NCBI GenBank assembly: GCA_910584085.1
Contig: CAJTZY010000008.1
Coordinates: 3,197-67,196, forward strand
Reading direction: 5' to 3'
Source: an uncultured Bacilli bacterium
GTDB lineage: Bacteria > Bacillota_I > Bacilli_A > RF39 > UBA660
DNA length: 64,000 nucleotides
Below the pieces are notes generated by a model that was given only the letters and a program-made list of their open reading frames with translations, was not told the origin of the DNA and searched no databases. Positions 53,418 to 61,674 of the stretch are shown piece after piece (the stretch's first letter is position 1; each line of letters begins with the position of its first letter). The translations under genes were made by a program, and so were the position numbers.

Positions 53418-54635
53418 ATGACTGATAATATATTTGAAGGAATGGACTTTGGTCCATTAAAAGAGTATTTAGAAAATGATGATATTACGGATATTTCTTA
53501 TAGCAATAACGGACAAGTGTGGTTAAAAACATTATCCAGGGGGATTTTTAGGGTTGATAATCCAGCTATAAATAATAGTTTTATGGAGAAACTTGCATTC
53601 CAATGTTCGAATGTAATGGGAAAAAGTTTTAATGCAGCACATCCATTTTTGGATAGTGAAAGTGCAGAACTTCGTATGAACTTTGTGCATGATTCAATTG
53701 CTAGAAATGGTATTGCTTGTGTTATTCGTAAAACACCAGCCAAGATAAGACTTGAAAGAAATAAAATTTTAAATGAAAAATATATAACAGAAGAAATTTT
53801 AGATTTTTTAATTACTTGTGTTCATGGACATTGTAATATAATTGCTTGTGGGGAAACTGGTAGTGGAAAAACAGAATTTATTAAATTTTTGGCTTCGAAT
53901 ACATATGAAAACGAAAAATTAATAACTATTGAGGATACTTTGGAACTACATCTTGATAAGATTTATCCAAATAGGGATATAGTTGCAATGAAAACAAATA
54001 ATATAGCTAGTTACTCAGATGTACTTGTAACTTGCATGAGACAAAATCCTAAATGGATATTACTTTCAGAGGTTCGTAGTGCGGAAGCGGTTATGGCTGT
54101 TAGAAATTCTATTTCTTCTGGACATTATATTTTATCTACTATACATGCTGATAAGGCTGCATCAATACCAAACCGTATGTATAGTTTGCTTGAAACAAAT
54201 CAGGATATAGATCAGTTTTTAAAATCTATATATAGATATATTCAAATTGGCGTGTATATACGTGGATATATGAGTAAAGAAACTAAGAGCTTTGTAAGAG
54301 AAATTGCAGAAGTTACAGAATTTTATGTAACAGAAGATAATGAGGCAAAATATAATGTTATTTATAGGAAGACACCAGATGGAATGGTTTATAGGAATAA
54401 TCCAAGTAAGTATTTAATAGATTACTTGGAGGCTCAGGGAACTAAACTTCCAAATGGATTTATTAGGTCAGAATATAATGAGAGTAATGGTGTAGAAGGT
54501 TCTGAGAGAAATAATTTCGGCACAAATTCTTCTAATACTATTATGCAAAGTGGTATGGAACCTAATAGTAGTATGGTTGGTAGTATGATGCCTAACAATG
54601 TACCACTTAATAATAATGAAATAATTTTTGAATAG
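53418..54635 (+). CDS. tadA: TadA/CpaF-type secretion ATPase
   Basis: A 405 aa VirB11/CpaF-like ATPase. Walker A GETGSGKTEF starts at residue 145, Asp box TIEDTLELHL follows, then Walker B-type WILLSEVRSAEA and the His box HYILSTIHADKAAS. It powers assembly of the Flp pilus as a cytosolic hexamer. The last 60 residues are Asn/Ser/Met-rich. No second ATPase (PilT-like) is visible, so this enzyme probably drives both directions, as in other Tad systems. Confidence 0.92.
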   Translation: MTDNIFEGMDFGPLKEYLENDDITDISYSNNGQVWLKTLSRGIFRVDNPAINNSFMEKLAFQCSNVMGKSFNAAHPFLDSESAELRMNFVHDSIARNGIACVIRKTPAKIRLERNKILNEKYITEEILDFLITCVHGHCNIIACGETGSGKTEFIKFLASNTYENEKLITIEDTLELHLDKIYPNRDIVAMKTNNIASYSDVLVTCMRQNPKWILLSEVRSAEAVMAVRNSISSGHYILSTIHADKAASIPNRMYSLLETNQDIDQFLKSIYRYIQIGVYIRGYMSKETKSFVREIAEVTEFYVTEDNEAKYNVIYRKTPDGMVYRNNPSKYLIDYLEAQGTKLPNGFIRSEYNESNGVEGSERNNFGTNSSNTIMQSGMEPNSSMVGSMMPNNVPLNNNEIIFE

Positions 54636-54646
54636 GAGGTATAAAT

Positions 54647-55549
54647 ATGAATATAACTTTGGTTTTTATAATTGTTGCTGTACTTGTTATATTTTTAATA
54701 ATTTATAGAAGTAGTATGGGTGAACAAACTTATAAATTTATAAATAGGCAAGGTAAAAAATTATATAGCAAAGTTGCTCCTTATACATATAAAGAAATAA
54801 AAAAGAAAATAAAAGAATTACATATGGATTACTCTTTTCAACAGTATATTGGACAAGTTATAATATTTGCTGTTGGTGGTGGGGTTGTAACATATCTTTA
54901 TTTTTACAACTTAATTACATCTATTATATATGCAATTGCAGCTGTATCTGTGGTTCCATATATAAATTACCTTAGATGTAAAAGGCTTTATAGTGAATTT
55001 ATATTTGAGCAGGTTCAAGTTTATACAACAAATGTAATAATGGAATTTGCAACAACACAAAGTTTTGTAAAAGCACTAGAGGGTGTATATTCATCAGGCA
55101 CTTTGGAGGATCCAGTAAAATCTGACGTTAAAGTAATGATTGATATGGCGTATGATAATGGAACTATTAATCAGTCCCTAGAATATATGAATGAAAAATA
55201 TGATTATTATATGGTAAGAAATATGCATCAATTATTTCTTCAAATAACAAATGAAGGTTCAAAAGATGCAAGTGAATCACTTGAAAATATGTCACTTGAT
55301 ATAGACATGCTTGTTGAAGGTGTTTATAGAGATAGATTAGATAGGGAAGCGTTTTATAAAAAATTTATCAAGTTTGGTTTAATTTTATATTTAATGATAG
55401 GTCTTGCTCAAATAATGCTTGGGGATTCATATCACCAAATGCTTAACCTTTGGTATGGACAACTCTTATTACATATAATTGTTATAATTAACTCCTATTT
55501 CTTAATATCAGGTACAAAATATTATAATGAGAATGTGGGGGCTGAATAA
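54647..55549 (+). CDS. TadB-like type II secretion F domain protein
   Basis: A 300 aa inner-membrane platform protein with helices at about residues 3-20, 70-110 and 245-292 and a cytosolic T2SF region (QVQVYTTNVIMEFATTQSFVKALEGV; DASESLENMSLDIDML). It follows tadA by 11 nt with AGGAGGTAT and ends overlapping the next gene by 1 nt. With the TadC-like protein it forms the membrane platform on which TadA acts. Confidence 0.85.
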   Translation: MNITLVFIIVAVLVIFLIIYRSSMGEQTYKFINRQGKKLYSKVAPYTYKEIKKKIKELHMDYSFQQYIGQVIIFAVGGGVVTYLYFYNLITSIIYAIAAVSVVPYINYLRCKRLYSEFIFEQVQVYTTNVIMEFATTQSFVKALEGVYSSGTLEDPVKSDVKVMIDMAYDNGTINQSLEYMNEKYDYYMVRNMHQLFLQITNEGSKDASESLENMSLDIDMLVEGVYRDRLDREAFYKKFIKFGLILYLMIGLAQIMLGDSYHQMLNLWYGQLLLHIIVIINSYFLISGTKYYNENVGAE

Positions 55550-56340
55550 TGGGATTTTTAATAGTTGCAGTAGCAGTAGTATTAATATTTGTATATAACA
55601 ATATAATTGATACAAAAAATATTTTAAGTGAAGTTAATCCTTTCCTAAAAAAAATTATGGAAAAAGATTATGAGTTTTTACTTAGAGTTAAATATGGCGA
55701 TGTTGATTTAGATGTAAATGCTCTTTTCTCAAGAAGAATAAGAGATGGAATATTGGTAGCTCTAGTATTAATATTTTTACTACTTATTATGGGAAATTTT
55801 AATTATATGTTTGCACTTTTTGCAATACTTGCAGGATTTCTTGTATTTAAAAGTGGATATACTAAGTTAAAGGCATTTAATAAGGCGAGACTTAAAAACA
55901 TGGATACAATGCTTCCATATTACTTAAAGAGTTTGGAAATATTAGTTCAACATTATACAGTACCAGTTGCTCTTTCGAGAAGTATAGATACAGCTCCAGA
56001 GATATTTAGACCTGGTCTTAGAAAATTAGTCGCTAAAATAGATGAAGGTGATTCATCAATACAACCATATATTGATTTTGCAAATGAATATCCAGTCAGA
56101 GATTCAATGAGAATGATGAGACTTTTATACCGTTTAGGACTTGGATCCAATCAAGATAAGCATGAACAAATAATGATGTTTTCAAGAACAGTATCAACAC
56201 TTCAAAATAAGGCTCGTGAACAGAAATATGCAGAACGTTTAGAGTCTATGGAAAAACGAACTATGTTAATGTTATTCGTGACTGGTGGAGGAGTTTTAGT
56301 TGTACTATTCTTGTCAATGACGTTTATGATGGGAATATAA
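55549..56340 (+). CDS. TadC-like type II secretion F domain protein
   Basis: A 263 aa protein with helices at about 2-18, 72-108 and 238-260 and a T2SF region (TMLPYYLKSLEILVQHYTVP...VALSRSIDTAPEIF). It is the second platform subunit of the Tad system, translated by TAATG overlap with the TadB-like gene. Its end closes the first transcription unit of the locus; the pilin gene has its own promoter. Confidence 0.85.
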   Translation: MGFLIVAVAVVLIFVYNNIIDTKNILSEVNPFLKKIMEKDYEFLLRVKYGDVDLDVNALFSRRIRDGILVALVLIFLLLIMGNFNYMFALFAILAGFLVFKSGYTKLKAFNKARLKNMDTMLPYYLKSLEILVQHYTVPVALSRSIDTAPEIFRPGLRKLVAKIDEGDSSIQPYIDFANEYPVRDSMRMMRLLYRLGLGSNQDKHEQIMMFSRTVSTLQNKAREQKYAERLESMEKRTMLMLFVTGGGVLVVLFLSMTFMMGI

Positions 56341-56373
56341 TGTAAAAAAAATGTAAATAATATATTTAAAGTA

Positions 56374-56403
56374 TTGATTTTTGTACTTTATATGTTATAT
56401 AAT
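56374..56403 (+). promoter_or_regulatory. Promoter of the small Cys-rich pilin gene
   Basis: TTGATT (56374-56379), 18 nt spacer and TATAAT (56398-56403), 38 nt before the start codon. It allows high pilin expression apart from the machinery genes. Confidence 0.7.
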
Positions 56404-56440
56404 GTGTTTAGTTAAAATAAAAAAAGGTAGGTGAGTATTA

Positions 56441-56677
56441 ATGAAAGAAGCAGCAGGAGAAGCAAATATGACTGTAATTACAATAGTATTAATAGCTATA
56501 GTACTTGCAGTAGGAACAGTAATAGTTAACCAAATGATGAATAGTACTAAAAAAAGTTCTTGTTGTCAATCAAATGGCGGTGTATGGCATAATGGAGCTT
56601 GTTATGCATCATGTACAGTTAGTGACGCAGGAGCAAAAACTTGTACAGGAAGCGTAGATTCTACTTGTAAAAAATAG
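56441..56677 (+). CDS. Cys-rich Flp-like pilin
   Basis: A 78 aa protein with a short leader MKEAAG and then EANMTVITIVLIAIVLAVG, which fits a class III (Flp/archaeal-type) pilin cut before Glu by a prepilin peptidase. The exposed part has six Cys (SSCCQS, GACYASC, KTC, STC), enough for three disulfides. It has its own promoter and terminator, as expected for the major pilin. No prepilin peptidase gene is visible in the window. Confidence 0.75.
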   Translation: MKEAAGEANMTVITIVLIAIVLAVGTVIVNQMMNSTKKSSCCQSNGGVWHNGACYASCTVSDAGAKTCTGSVDSTCKK

Positions 56678-56683
56678 TAAATT

Positions 56684-56709
56684 GGACTAATTTGATTAGT
56701 TCTTTTTTT
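56684..56709 (+). terminator. Intrinsic terminator after the pilin gene
   Basis: GGACTAAT (56684-56691), loop TTG and ATTAGTTC (56695-56702) form an 8 bp stem with one G-T pair, followed by seven T. Confidence 0.85.
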
Positions 56710-56759
56710 GTGAAAAAATGTAAATAATATACAATCTTTATTTGTAGTTTTTAAAATTC

Positions 56760-56789
56760 TTGACAAAATAACTTATAGACTGATATAAT
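56760..56789 (+). promoter_or_regulatory. Strong promoter of the minor-pilin/TadZ/VirB2-like unit
   Basis: TTGACA (56760-56765), 18 nt spacer and TATAAT (56784-56789), 37 nt before the next gene; both boxes are consensus. Confidence 0.8.
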
Positions 56790-56826
56790 TATTATAGGTA
56801 AAAGTAGATAATAATAGGAGGAATAT

Positions 56827-57273
56827 ATGAAACAAGGTGTAGGTTATACTGTAACATTAAATATTGCAATAGTTTTTATAGTAATTGTCTTTGTTTTTAT
56901 TTCTGGATCACTCATTTATTTTAAAAGTAATAAAATAAGCAATGTTATAACAGATGCTTTAGAAAAATATGAAGGATATAATAGTCTTGCTAAAAATGAA
57001 ATAAATTCAAAACTTATTTCTATTGGATATAATAAAAATAAAATAACTTGTAAGAGTCAAATTAGTGAGAAAAAATCAGTAACATGTAATCTTGCTCCTG
57101 ATGGAGATAATGGGACTGATGGGTATTGTATTTATTTCTGTGATGAGGGAGATTACTATTATTATAAAATTAGAACTAATATGATGGTAAATATTCCAGT
57201 ATTAAATAATATTGTTAATTTTCCAATTTATACTAATAGTAATAGAATGTATGATTTTGAAAATAACTTATAA
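56827..57273 (+). CDS. TadE/TadF-like minor pilin
   Basis: A 148 aa protein with an N-terminal membrane helix (residues 8-30) and an extracytoplasmic part with five Cys (ITCKSQ, VTCNL, GYCIYFCDEG). The helix at the extreme N-terminus and the ending INIPVLNNIV-like strand match TadE/TadF pseudopilins. AGGAGG precedes the ATG. The next gene is a homologue, 15 nt downstream. Confidence 0.72.
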   Translation: MKQGVGYTVTLNIAIVFIVIVFVFISGSLIYFKSNKISNVITDALEKYEGYNSLAKNEINSKLISIGYNKNKITCKSQISEKKSVTCNLAPDGDNGTDGYCIYFCDEGDYYYYKIRTNMMVNIPVLNNIVNFPIYTNSNRMYDFENNL

Positions 57274-57288
57274 TGAGGAAGTGATTAT

Positions 57289-57699
57289 ATGAGAGAGGCA
57301 ACTGGAGGAGCATACCTTTTAAATGTAGTAATTATAATAGTGTCTGTGGTAATACTATTTTTTGTAGGTATCTTGTCTTATTCTAAAGCGTATAGAACTA
57401 AGAATAGAATAATTGAAATTATTGAGGAAAATAATGGATATAATACTACAACGATTGATATGATATCTACTGATTTAAATACTATGGGTTATAATACTAC
57501 ATTAAATAAGAAATGTTCTAGTGACAATTTGAATACAACTACTTATAATTATTGTGTGTATTATAGTAATAATGCTAGTAATGGTTCTTATTATAAGGTT
57601 GTGACATATGTTCATTTTGATGTTCCTATAATAGGTGGTTTAATTAATATACCTGTTAAAGGCGAAACTAAAATATTAGGAAAAAAATATAATGATTAG
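57289..57699 (+). CDS. TadE/TadF-like minor pilin, paralogue of the preceding gene
   Basis: A 136 aa protein: MREATGGAYLLNVVIIIVSV resembles the pilin leader region (compare MKEAAGEANMTVITIVLIAI at 56441), followed by a soluble part with KCSSDN and YNYCVYY, and VHFDVPIIGGLINIPVKG like the neighbour's MVNIPVLNNIVNFPIY. Both are probably minor pilins of the Tad pilus. Confidence 0.72.
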   Translation: MREATGGAYLLNVVIIIVSVVILFFVGILSYSKAYRTKNRIIEIIEENNGYNTTTIDMISTDLNTMGYNTTLNKKCSSDNLNTTTYNYCVYYSNNASNGSYYKVVTYVHFDVPIIGGLINIPVKGETKILGKKYND

Positions 57700-57722
57700 A
57701 ATAATTGAAAAGGGGAAAAATT

Positions 57723-58709
57723 ATGAATGTAATTGTGGCTAATAAAAATAAATTTTTACTAGAGAATTTAGGTATTGATATAATTAAAGAAATGACTGGA
57801 GAATTTGATGTAGATGAAATAATTGATACATTCCAAAATTTCTTTTATCAAAGGTTGATACTTGACATAACTGCAATAAAAAACTATACTGATATTAGGA
57901 ATTTACAAAAATTGTCAATTTCACTTGATATGGAAAAGGTAATATTACTTCTAGATGGTACAGATGCAACTAGTAATCCAGTATTTTTATCTAATTTGGT
58001 ATCTATGGGAATATATAATTTTACTAAAAATATGGAGGGAATTCAATATTTATATAATACACCAAATTCTTATCGTGATGTTGCACAGTTCCATGAATTA
58101 AATAATAATTCGGTTGGAGCCCCTAATCATATAATAACTAATAAAGTTATTACACCTACAGTGACTCCAGTTGTGGTAACTGAAACTAAAGGGCCAAGAA
58201 TTATAGGAATAAAAAATGTTACTAGACAATCTGGTGCGAGTACTTTAGCATACATGATGAAAAATGAGTTAAGTAAAAATTATAGTGTTGTTGCTATTGA
58301 AGTTGATAAAAATGATTTTAATTATTTTAGAGATAAAAATATGATTTCAACTATTACTAGTGATGTGGGAACTACATTAAATAAGTATAGAGATAAAGAA
58401 GTAATCATTCTTGATGTAAATAATAGTTTAGTTGCTGAAGGCTTTTGCGAAGAAATTCTTTATTTAATTGAACCATCTATAATTAAATTACAAAAGTTAG
58501 TAACATTAAATGCGGTAGCTTTGCAGAATTTAAGAAATAAAAAAGTTGTATTAAATCAGAGCCTGCTTAGTTCAAATGATATTGCTAATTTTGAATATGA
58601 ATCTAGACTTAAGGTGTTTTATAATTTAGGACCTTTAAACGATAGAGTAAGGAATTTACCAGAATTAAATAATTTGTTAGTTAAGCTTGGCTTTGATAGA
58701 CAAAAATAG
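57723..58709 (+). CDS. TadZ/CpaE-like ATPase-related protein without the Walker A lysine
   Basis: A 328 aa protein. ATG 57723 lies behind AAAGGGGAAAA; an in-frame TTG at 57705 overlaps the ribosome site. The N-terminal half resembles a degenerate receiver domain (KVILLLDGTDAT), and the C-terminal half a MinD/ParA-like fold beginning IIGIKNVTRQSGASTLAY, where the Walker A KGGxGKT has lost its lysines, and VIILDVN as Walker B strand. TadZ proteins localise Tad machines to the pole and are often degenerate in this way. Confidence 0.7.
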   Translation: MNVIVANKNKFLLENLGIDIIKEMTGEFDVDEIIDTFQNFFYQRLILDITAIKNYTDIRNLQKLSISLDMEKVILLLDGTDATSNPVFLSNLVSMGIYNFTKNMEGIQYLYNTPNSYRDVAQFHELNNNSVGAPNHIITNKVITPTVTPVVVTETKGPRIIGIKNVTRQSGASTLAYMMKNELSKNYSVVAIEVDKNDFNYFRDKNMISTITSDVGTTLNKYRDKEVIILDVNNSLVAEGFCEEILYLIEPSIIKLQKLVTLNAVALQNLRNKKVVLNQSLLSSNDIANFEYESRLKVFYNLGPLNDRVRNLPELNNLLVKLGFDRQK

Positions 58710-58718
58710 GGGGATTTT

Positions 58719-59192
58719 ATGAATAAACTTAAAAAAGGTATAATTTTTATAGCCTTAATTGCACTATTTAATATATTTTTTATTGACAATGTATTTGCTG
58801 AGACGTATAATAATTATTCGAATGCAGTGGTTAGTTGTGGATCTAGTGTAAAAAATATTCCAGTTGCTATTCCAAGAATTGTTAGTATTGTATATACAAT
58901 AATTCAAATAGTTGTTCCAATTTTACTTGTTGTATTTGGATCAATTGATTTAGTAAAAGGCGTTATGGCACAAAAAGAAGATGAAATAAAAAAAGGTCAA
59001 CATACATTTATTAAGAGAATAATAGCGGCAGCAATTGTATTCTTTGTATTTGCAGTCGTTAAATTTGTTGTAAGTATTGCCGCTGATTCAACGGATTCAC
59101 CTACAATGATGGATTGTATAGAATGTTTTATTAAAAATAAATGTGATAGTGTAGATGAAAATAATGTACCAGGTGGTGAGGATGCAACATGA
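58719..59192 (+). CDS. VirB2/TrbC-like two-helix membrane protein, paralogue 1
   Basis: A 157 aa protein with signal peptide ending NVFA-ETY (about residue 28), two long membrane helices and the shared motif MAQKEDEIKKGQHTFIKRII between them. The layout matches VirB2/TrbC-like pilin-type proteins of Gram-positive type IV secretion loci. It is the first of four paralogues in 3 kb. Four Cys lie at the ends (VSCGS, DCIECFIKNKC). It overlaps paralogue 2 by 4 nt. Confidence 0.75.
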   Translation: MNKLKKGIIFIALIALFNIFFIDNVFAETYNNYSNAVVSCGSSVKNIPVAIPRIVSIVYTIIQIVVPILLVVFGSIDLVKGVMAQKEDEIKKGQHTFIKRIIAAAIVFFVFAVVKFVVSIAADSTDSPTMMDCIECFIKNKCDSVDENNVPGGEDAT

Positions 59193-59545
59193 TAGAAATA
59201 CTATTTAATATATTAACTAAAGTAAGTTGTGGAAGGGTGACTAATATACCATATAAAATACCACATCTTACTGCAGAATTAGTCACAATACTAGAGATTG
59301 CTGTGCCTATAATTTTAATTATTATTGGATCAATCGATTTGGTAAAAGGTATTATGGCACAAAAAGAGGATGAGATAAAAAAGGGTCAACAAATATTTGT
59401 TAAAAGGTTAATAGCTGCTGCCATAATATTCTTTGTAGTAGCAATTGTTAAACTTGTGGTTAGTGTGGTTTCAGATTCTATGGATAATGCAGATATGGTT
59501 GAATGTATAGATTGCTTTATAAGTGGAGTTTGTAAATCAGAGTAG
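59189..59545 (+). CDS. VirB2/TrbC-like two-helix membrane protein, paralogue 2
   Basis: A 118 aa protein without a clear signal peptide; its first helix region begins at AELVTILEIAVPIILIIIGS. It shares SIDLVKGIMAQKEDEIKKGQ and IAAAIIFFV with the neighbours and the Cys ending VECIDCFISGVCK. Starts inside the stop region of paralogue 1. Confidence 0.75.
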   Translation: MIEILFNILTKVSCGRVTNIPYKIPHLTAELVTILEIAVPIILIIIGSIDLVKGIMAQKEDEIKKGQQIFVKRLIAAAIIFFVVAIVKLVVSVVSDSMDNADMVECIDCFISGVCKSE

Positions 59546-59569
59546 ATGTTAGAAAAGGAAGAGAAGAAG

Positions 59570-60019
59570 ATGAAAAAGAAAATATTTATGTTAATGATTT
59601 TAATGATGGTTATGGTGTATGTACCTAGTGTACTTGCTGTTGGCGAAGGCGGACTTGTTGATAATAATGATGTAACTGCTTGTTCAAGTGTTTTATCAAA
59701 TGTTTCTATTGACCCAAAATTGCCTAATACTGTTCATATGATTATAGTTATAATTCAAATAGCAGTACCAATTTTATTAGTTGTATTTGGAATGATGGAT
59801 TTAGTTAAAGCTGTTATGGCAGGAAAAGAAGATGAAATAAAGAAAGGTCAACAGACATTTATTAAACGTATAATAGCAGCTGCTATAGTATTCTTTGTAA
59901 TAGTAGTAGTAAAATTTGTAATTAGTTTAGTTGCTGATTCAGACAATAAGGCAGGTATAATTAGTTGCGCAAATTGTTTCCTTAAGGGAGCACAAAGTGG
60001 TGCTTGTAGTAGTAACTAG
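59570..60019 (+). CDS. VirB2/TrbC-like two-helix membrane protein, paralogue 3
   Basis: A 149 aa protein. ATG 59570 gives a signal peptide MKKKIFMLMILMMVMVYVPS ending near VLA; the in-frame ATG 59546 upstream would add a charged extension and lacks the spacing. It shares MMDLVKAVMAGKEDEIKKGQ, two helices and a Cys ending (ISCANCFLKG, ACSSN). Confidence 0.75.
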   Translation: MKKKIFMLMILMMVMVYVPSVLAVGEGGLVDNNDVTACSSVLSNVSIDPKLPNTVHMIIVIIQIAVPILLVVFGMMDLVKAVMAGKEDEIKKGQQTFIKRIIAAAIVFFVIVVVKFVISLVADSDNKAGIISCANCFLKGAQSGACSSN

Positions 60020-60027
60020 GTGAAATT

Positions 60028-61143
60028 ATGATAGATGCATTAAAAAAACTAGATAAAAAGTTTTTAATAATAGCAGGATGTTTAATTATTATACCAATTT
60101 TGTTAATAATATTTTTAGCAATTATACAAGGGTGTAGTAATAAAAAAATTAATTATAGTTCATATGAAAGTAAAATGATAATAGCTGCTACTAATTATTT
60201 TAAGAAAAATGATTTGTTACCTAAGGAAGAGTCAGATGTTAAAAAAATTAGTTTAAGTGAACTTGTAGAAGGTAAGTATATTAAATCAAGTGAAAAATTA
60301 CTTAAAGATGATACTTGTGCGGGTAGTGTGACTGTTAGAAGAAATGGTTCATCAATAGATGAAAATGAGGGTGGTTTTTTGAATTACATTGTTGATTTGA
60401 AATGTAAAGATTATTCCACAACTCGTCTAGTTGATAAATTAAAAGAAAATATAGTAACAGAAGGCCCTGGATTATATAAGTTAGAAAATTCATATATATT
60501 TAAAGGAGATAGCCCAAAAAATTATATAACTTTTTATGGTAAAAATTATAGAATAATGGGTATTGATTCAAATGGCATTTTGAAGTTAATTAAAGTGGAA
60601 CCAGAAACTACTTCGAGAATTTGGGATAATAAATTTAATACAGAAGTTAATTATTCATATGGTAAAAATATTTATAAAGATAGTGCCATTTTAAAATATT
60701 TAATATCTGATTATTTAAATACAAAAAAAATAAATAAAATCTCAAAAGAGCATATTGTAGCTTATGATGCATGTATAGGTAAAAGAAAATCTAATGATTT
60801 ATCTATTAATAAAAATACAGATTGTTCTGAAGTATTAGAAAAACAGGTTATTTCGTTAATAAGTGTTTCAGATTATTCAATGGCAAGTTTAGATCCTGAA
60901 TGTAAGTCAATATATTCTAGATCATGTAATAATTATAATTATTTATATAGGGTTGCTAATTCAACATGGACTACGAATGCTATTTCAGATAATACATATG
61001 AGGTATTATATATATCTAGTGGGTTAGCAAGACATGATAGAGCTAATATATATCTTGGATATAACTTAGTTATCTATGTTGATGGTAATGAATTATATAT
61101 TGAAGGATCAGGCACTGAGAAAGACCCATATGTTTTAAAATAA
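60028..61143 (+). CDS. Single-pass membrane protein with a large extracytoplasmic domain, pilus locus
   Basis: A 371 aa protein with one N-terminal membrane helix (residues about 13-35) and a 330-residue outer part with eight or more Cys. Near the C-terminus YRVANSTWTTNAISDNTYEVLY and GSGTEKDPYVL resemble a repeated domain seen in uncharacterised Firmicutes surface and pilin-like proteins; I cannot name the family with certainty. It lies between VirB2-like paralogues 3 and 4 with an AGGTGAAAT ribosome site, so it is probably an assembly or tip component. Confidence 0.6.
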   Translation: MIDALKKLDKKFLIIAGCLIIIPILLIIFLAIIQGCSNKKINYSSYESKMIIAATNYFKKNDLLPKEESDVKKISLSELVEGKYIKSSEKLLKDDTCAGSVTVRRNGSSIDENEGGFLNYIVDLKCKDYSTTRLVDKLKENIVTEGPGLYKLENSYIFKGDSPKNYITFYGKNYRIMGIDSNGILKLIKVEPETTSRIWDNKFNTEVNYSYGKNIYKDSAILKYLISDYLNTKKINKISKEHIVAYDACIGKRKSNDLSINKNTDCSEVLEKQVISLISVSDYSMASLDPECKSIYSRSCNNYNYLYRVANSTWTTNAISDNTYEVLYISSGLARHDRANIYLGYNLVIYVDGNELYIEGSGTEKDPYVLK

Positions 61144-61145
61144 TA

Positions 61146-61175
61146 TTGACTTTTATTTGTAAAATATATTATAAT
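61146..61175 (+). promoter_or_regulatory. Promoter of VirB2-like paralogue 4
   Basis: TTGACT (61146-61151), 18 nt spacer, TATAAT (61170-61175); AGGAGGAA ribosome site follows. Confidence 0.7.
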
Positions 61176-61199
61176 TGAATTAAGTTAGGAGGAAAAAAT

Positions 61200-61577
61200 A
61201 TGTTTTTAGCAAGAGTTTTAATGGATGCAGAATATACTTGTGGTGGGACTAATCTAGTTTTTTCAGGATCAATACCATACATTATATCAGCAATTGTAAA
61301 TATTATTAAGATTGTAGTACCAATTTTACTAATAGTATTTGGTATGATAGATTTAATGAAAGCAGTAATTGCTTCAAAAGAGGATGAAATAAAAAAAGGT
61401 CAACAAACTTTTATAAAAAGAATTATTGCTGCAGTTATAGTATTCTTTGTAATACAATTAGTTCAAATGATTATAAGATTTGTATCAAATAGTGATTCAA
61501 ATGTAATCAATTGCTTTAATTGCTTTGTAAATGGTAAAGATGATAACAATGCTTGTGAATTAGCGCAAGTAGAATAG
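61200..61577 (+). CDS. VirB2/TrbC-like two-helix membrane protein, paralogue 4
   Basis: A 125 aa protein with its own promoter and terminator. It has the shared MIDLMKAVIASKEDEIKKGQ motif, two membrane helices (about 28-58 and 78-100) and Cys near both ends (YTCGGT, NCFNCFVNG). As the only paralogue transcribed alone it may be the abundant subunit. Confidence 0.75.
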   Translation: MFLARVLMDAEYTCGGTNLVFSGSIPYIISAIVNIIKIVVPILLIVFGMIDLMKAVIASKEDEIKKGQQTFIKRIIAAVIVFFVIQLVQMIIRFVSNSDSNVINCFNCFVNGKDDNNACELAQVE

Positions 61578-61581
61578 AAAT

Positions 61582-61617
61582 AAGTGTAAATATATTGATT
61601 ATTTACACTTTTTTTGT
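61582..61617 (+). terminator. Intrinsic terminator after paralogue 4
   Basis: AAGTGTAAAT (61582-61591) and ATTTACACTT (61601-61610) form a perfect 10 bp stem followed by TTTTT. Confidence 0.85.
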
Positions 61618-61623
61618 TATAAT
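61595..61623 (+). promoter_or_regulatory. Promoter of the VirB6/TrbL-like gene, overlapping the terminator
   Basis: TTGATT (61595-61600) lies in the terminator loop; 17 nt later TATAAT (61618-61623) follows the T-run. Confidence 0.6.
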
Positions 61624-61674
61624 GTGATATAGGTATAAATGTCTTTTTATATACATTTAAGGAGGAGTACGCAA

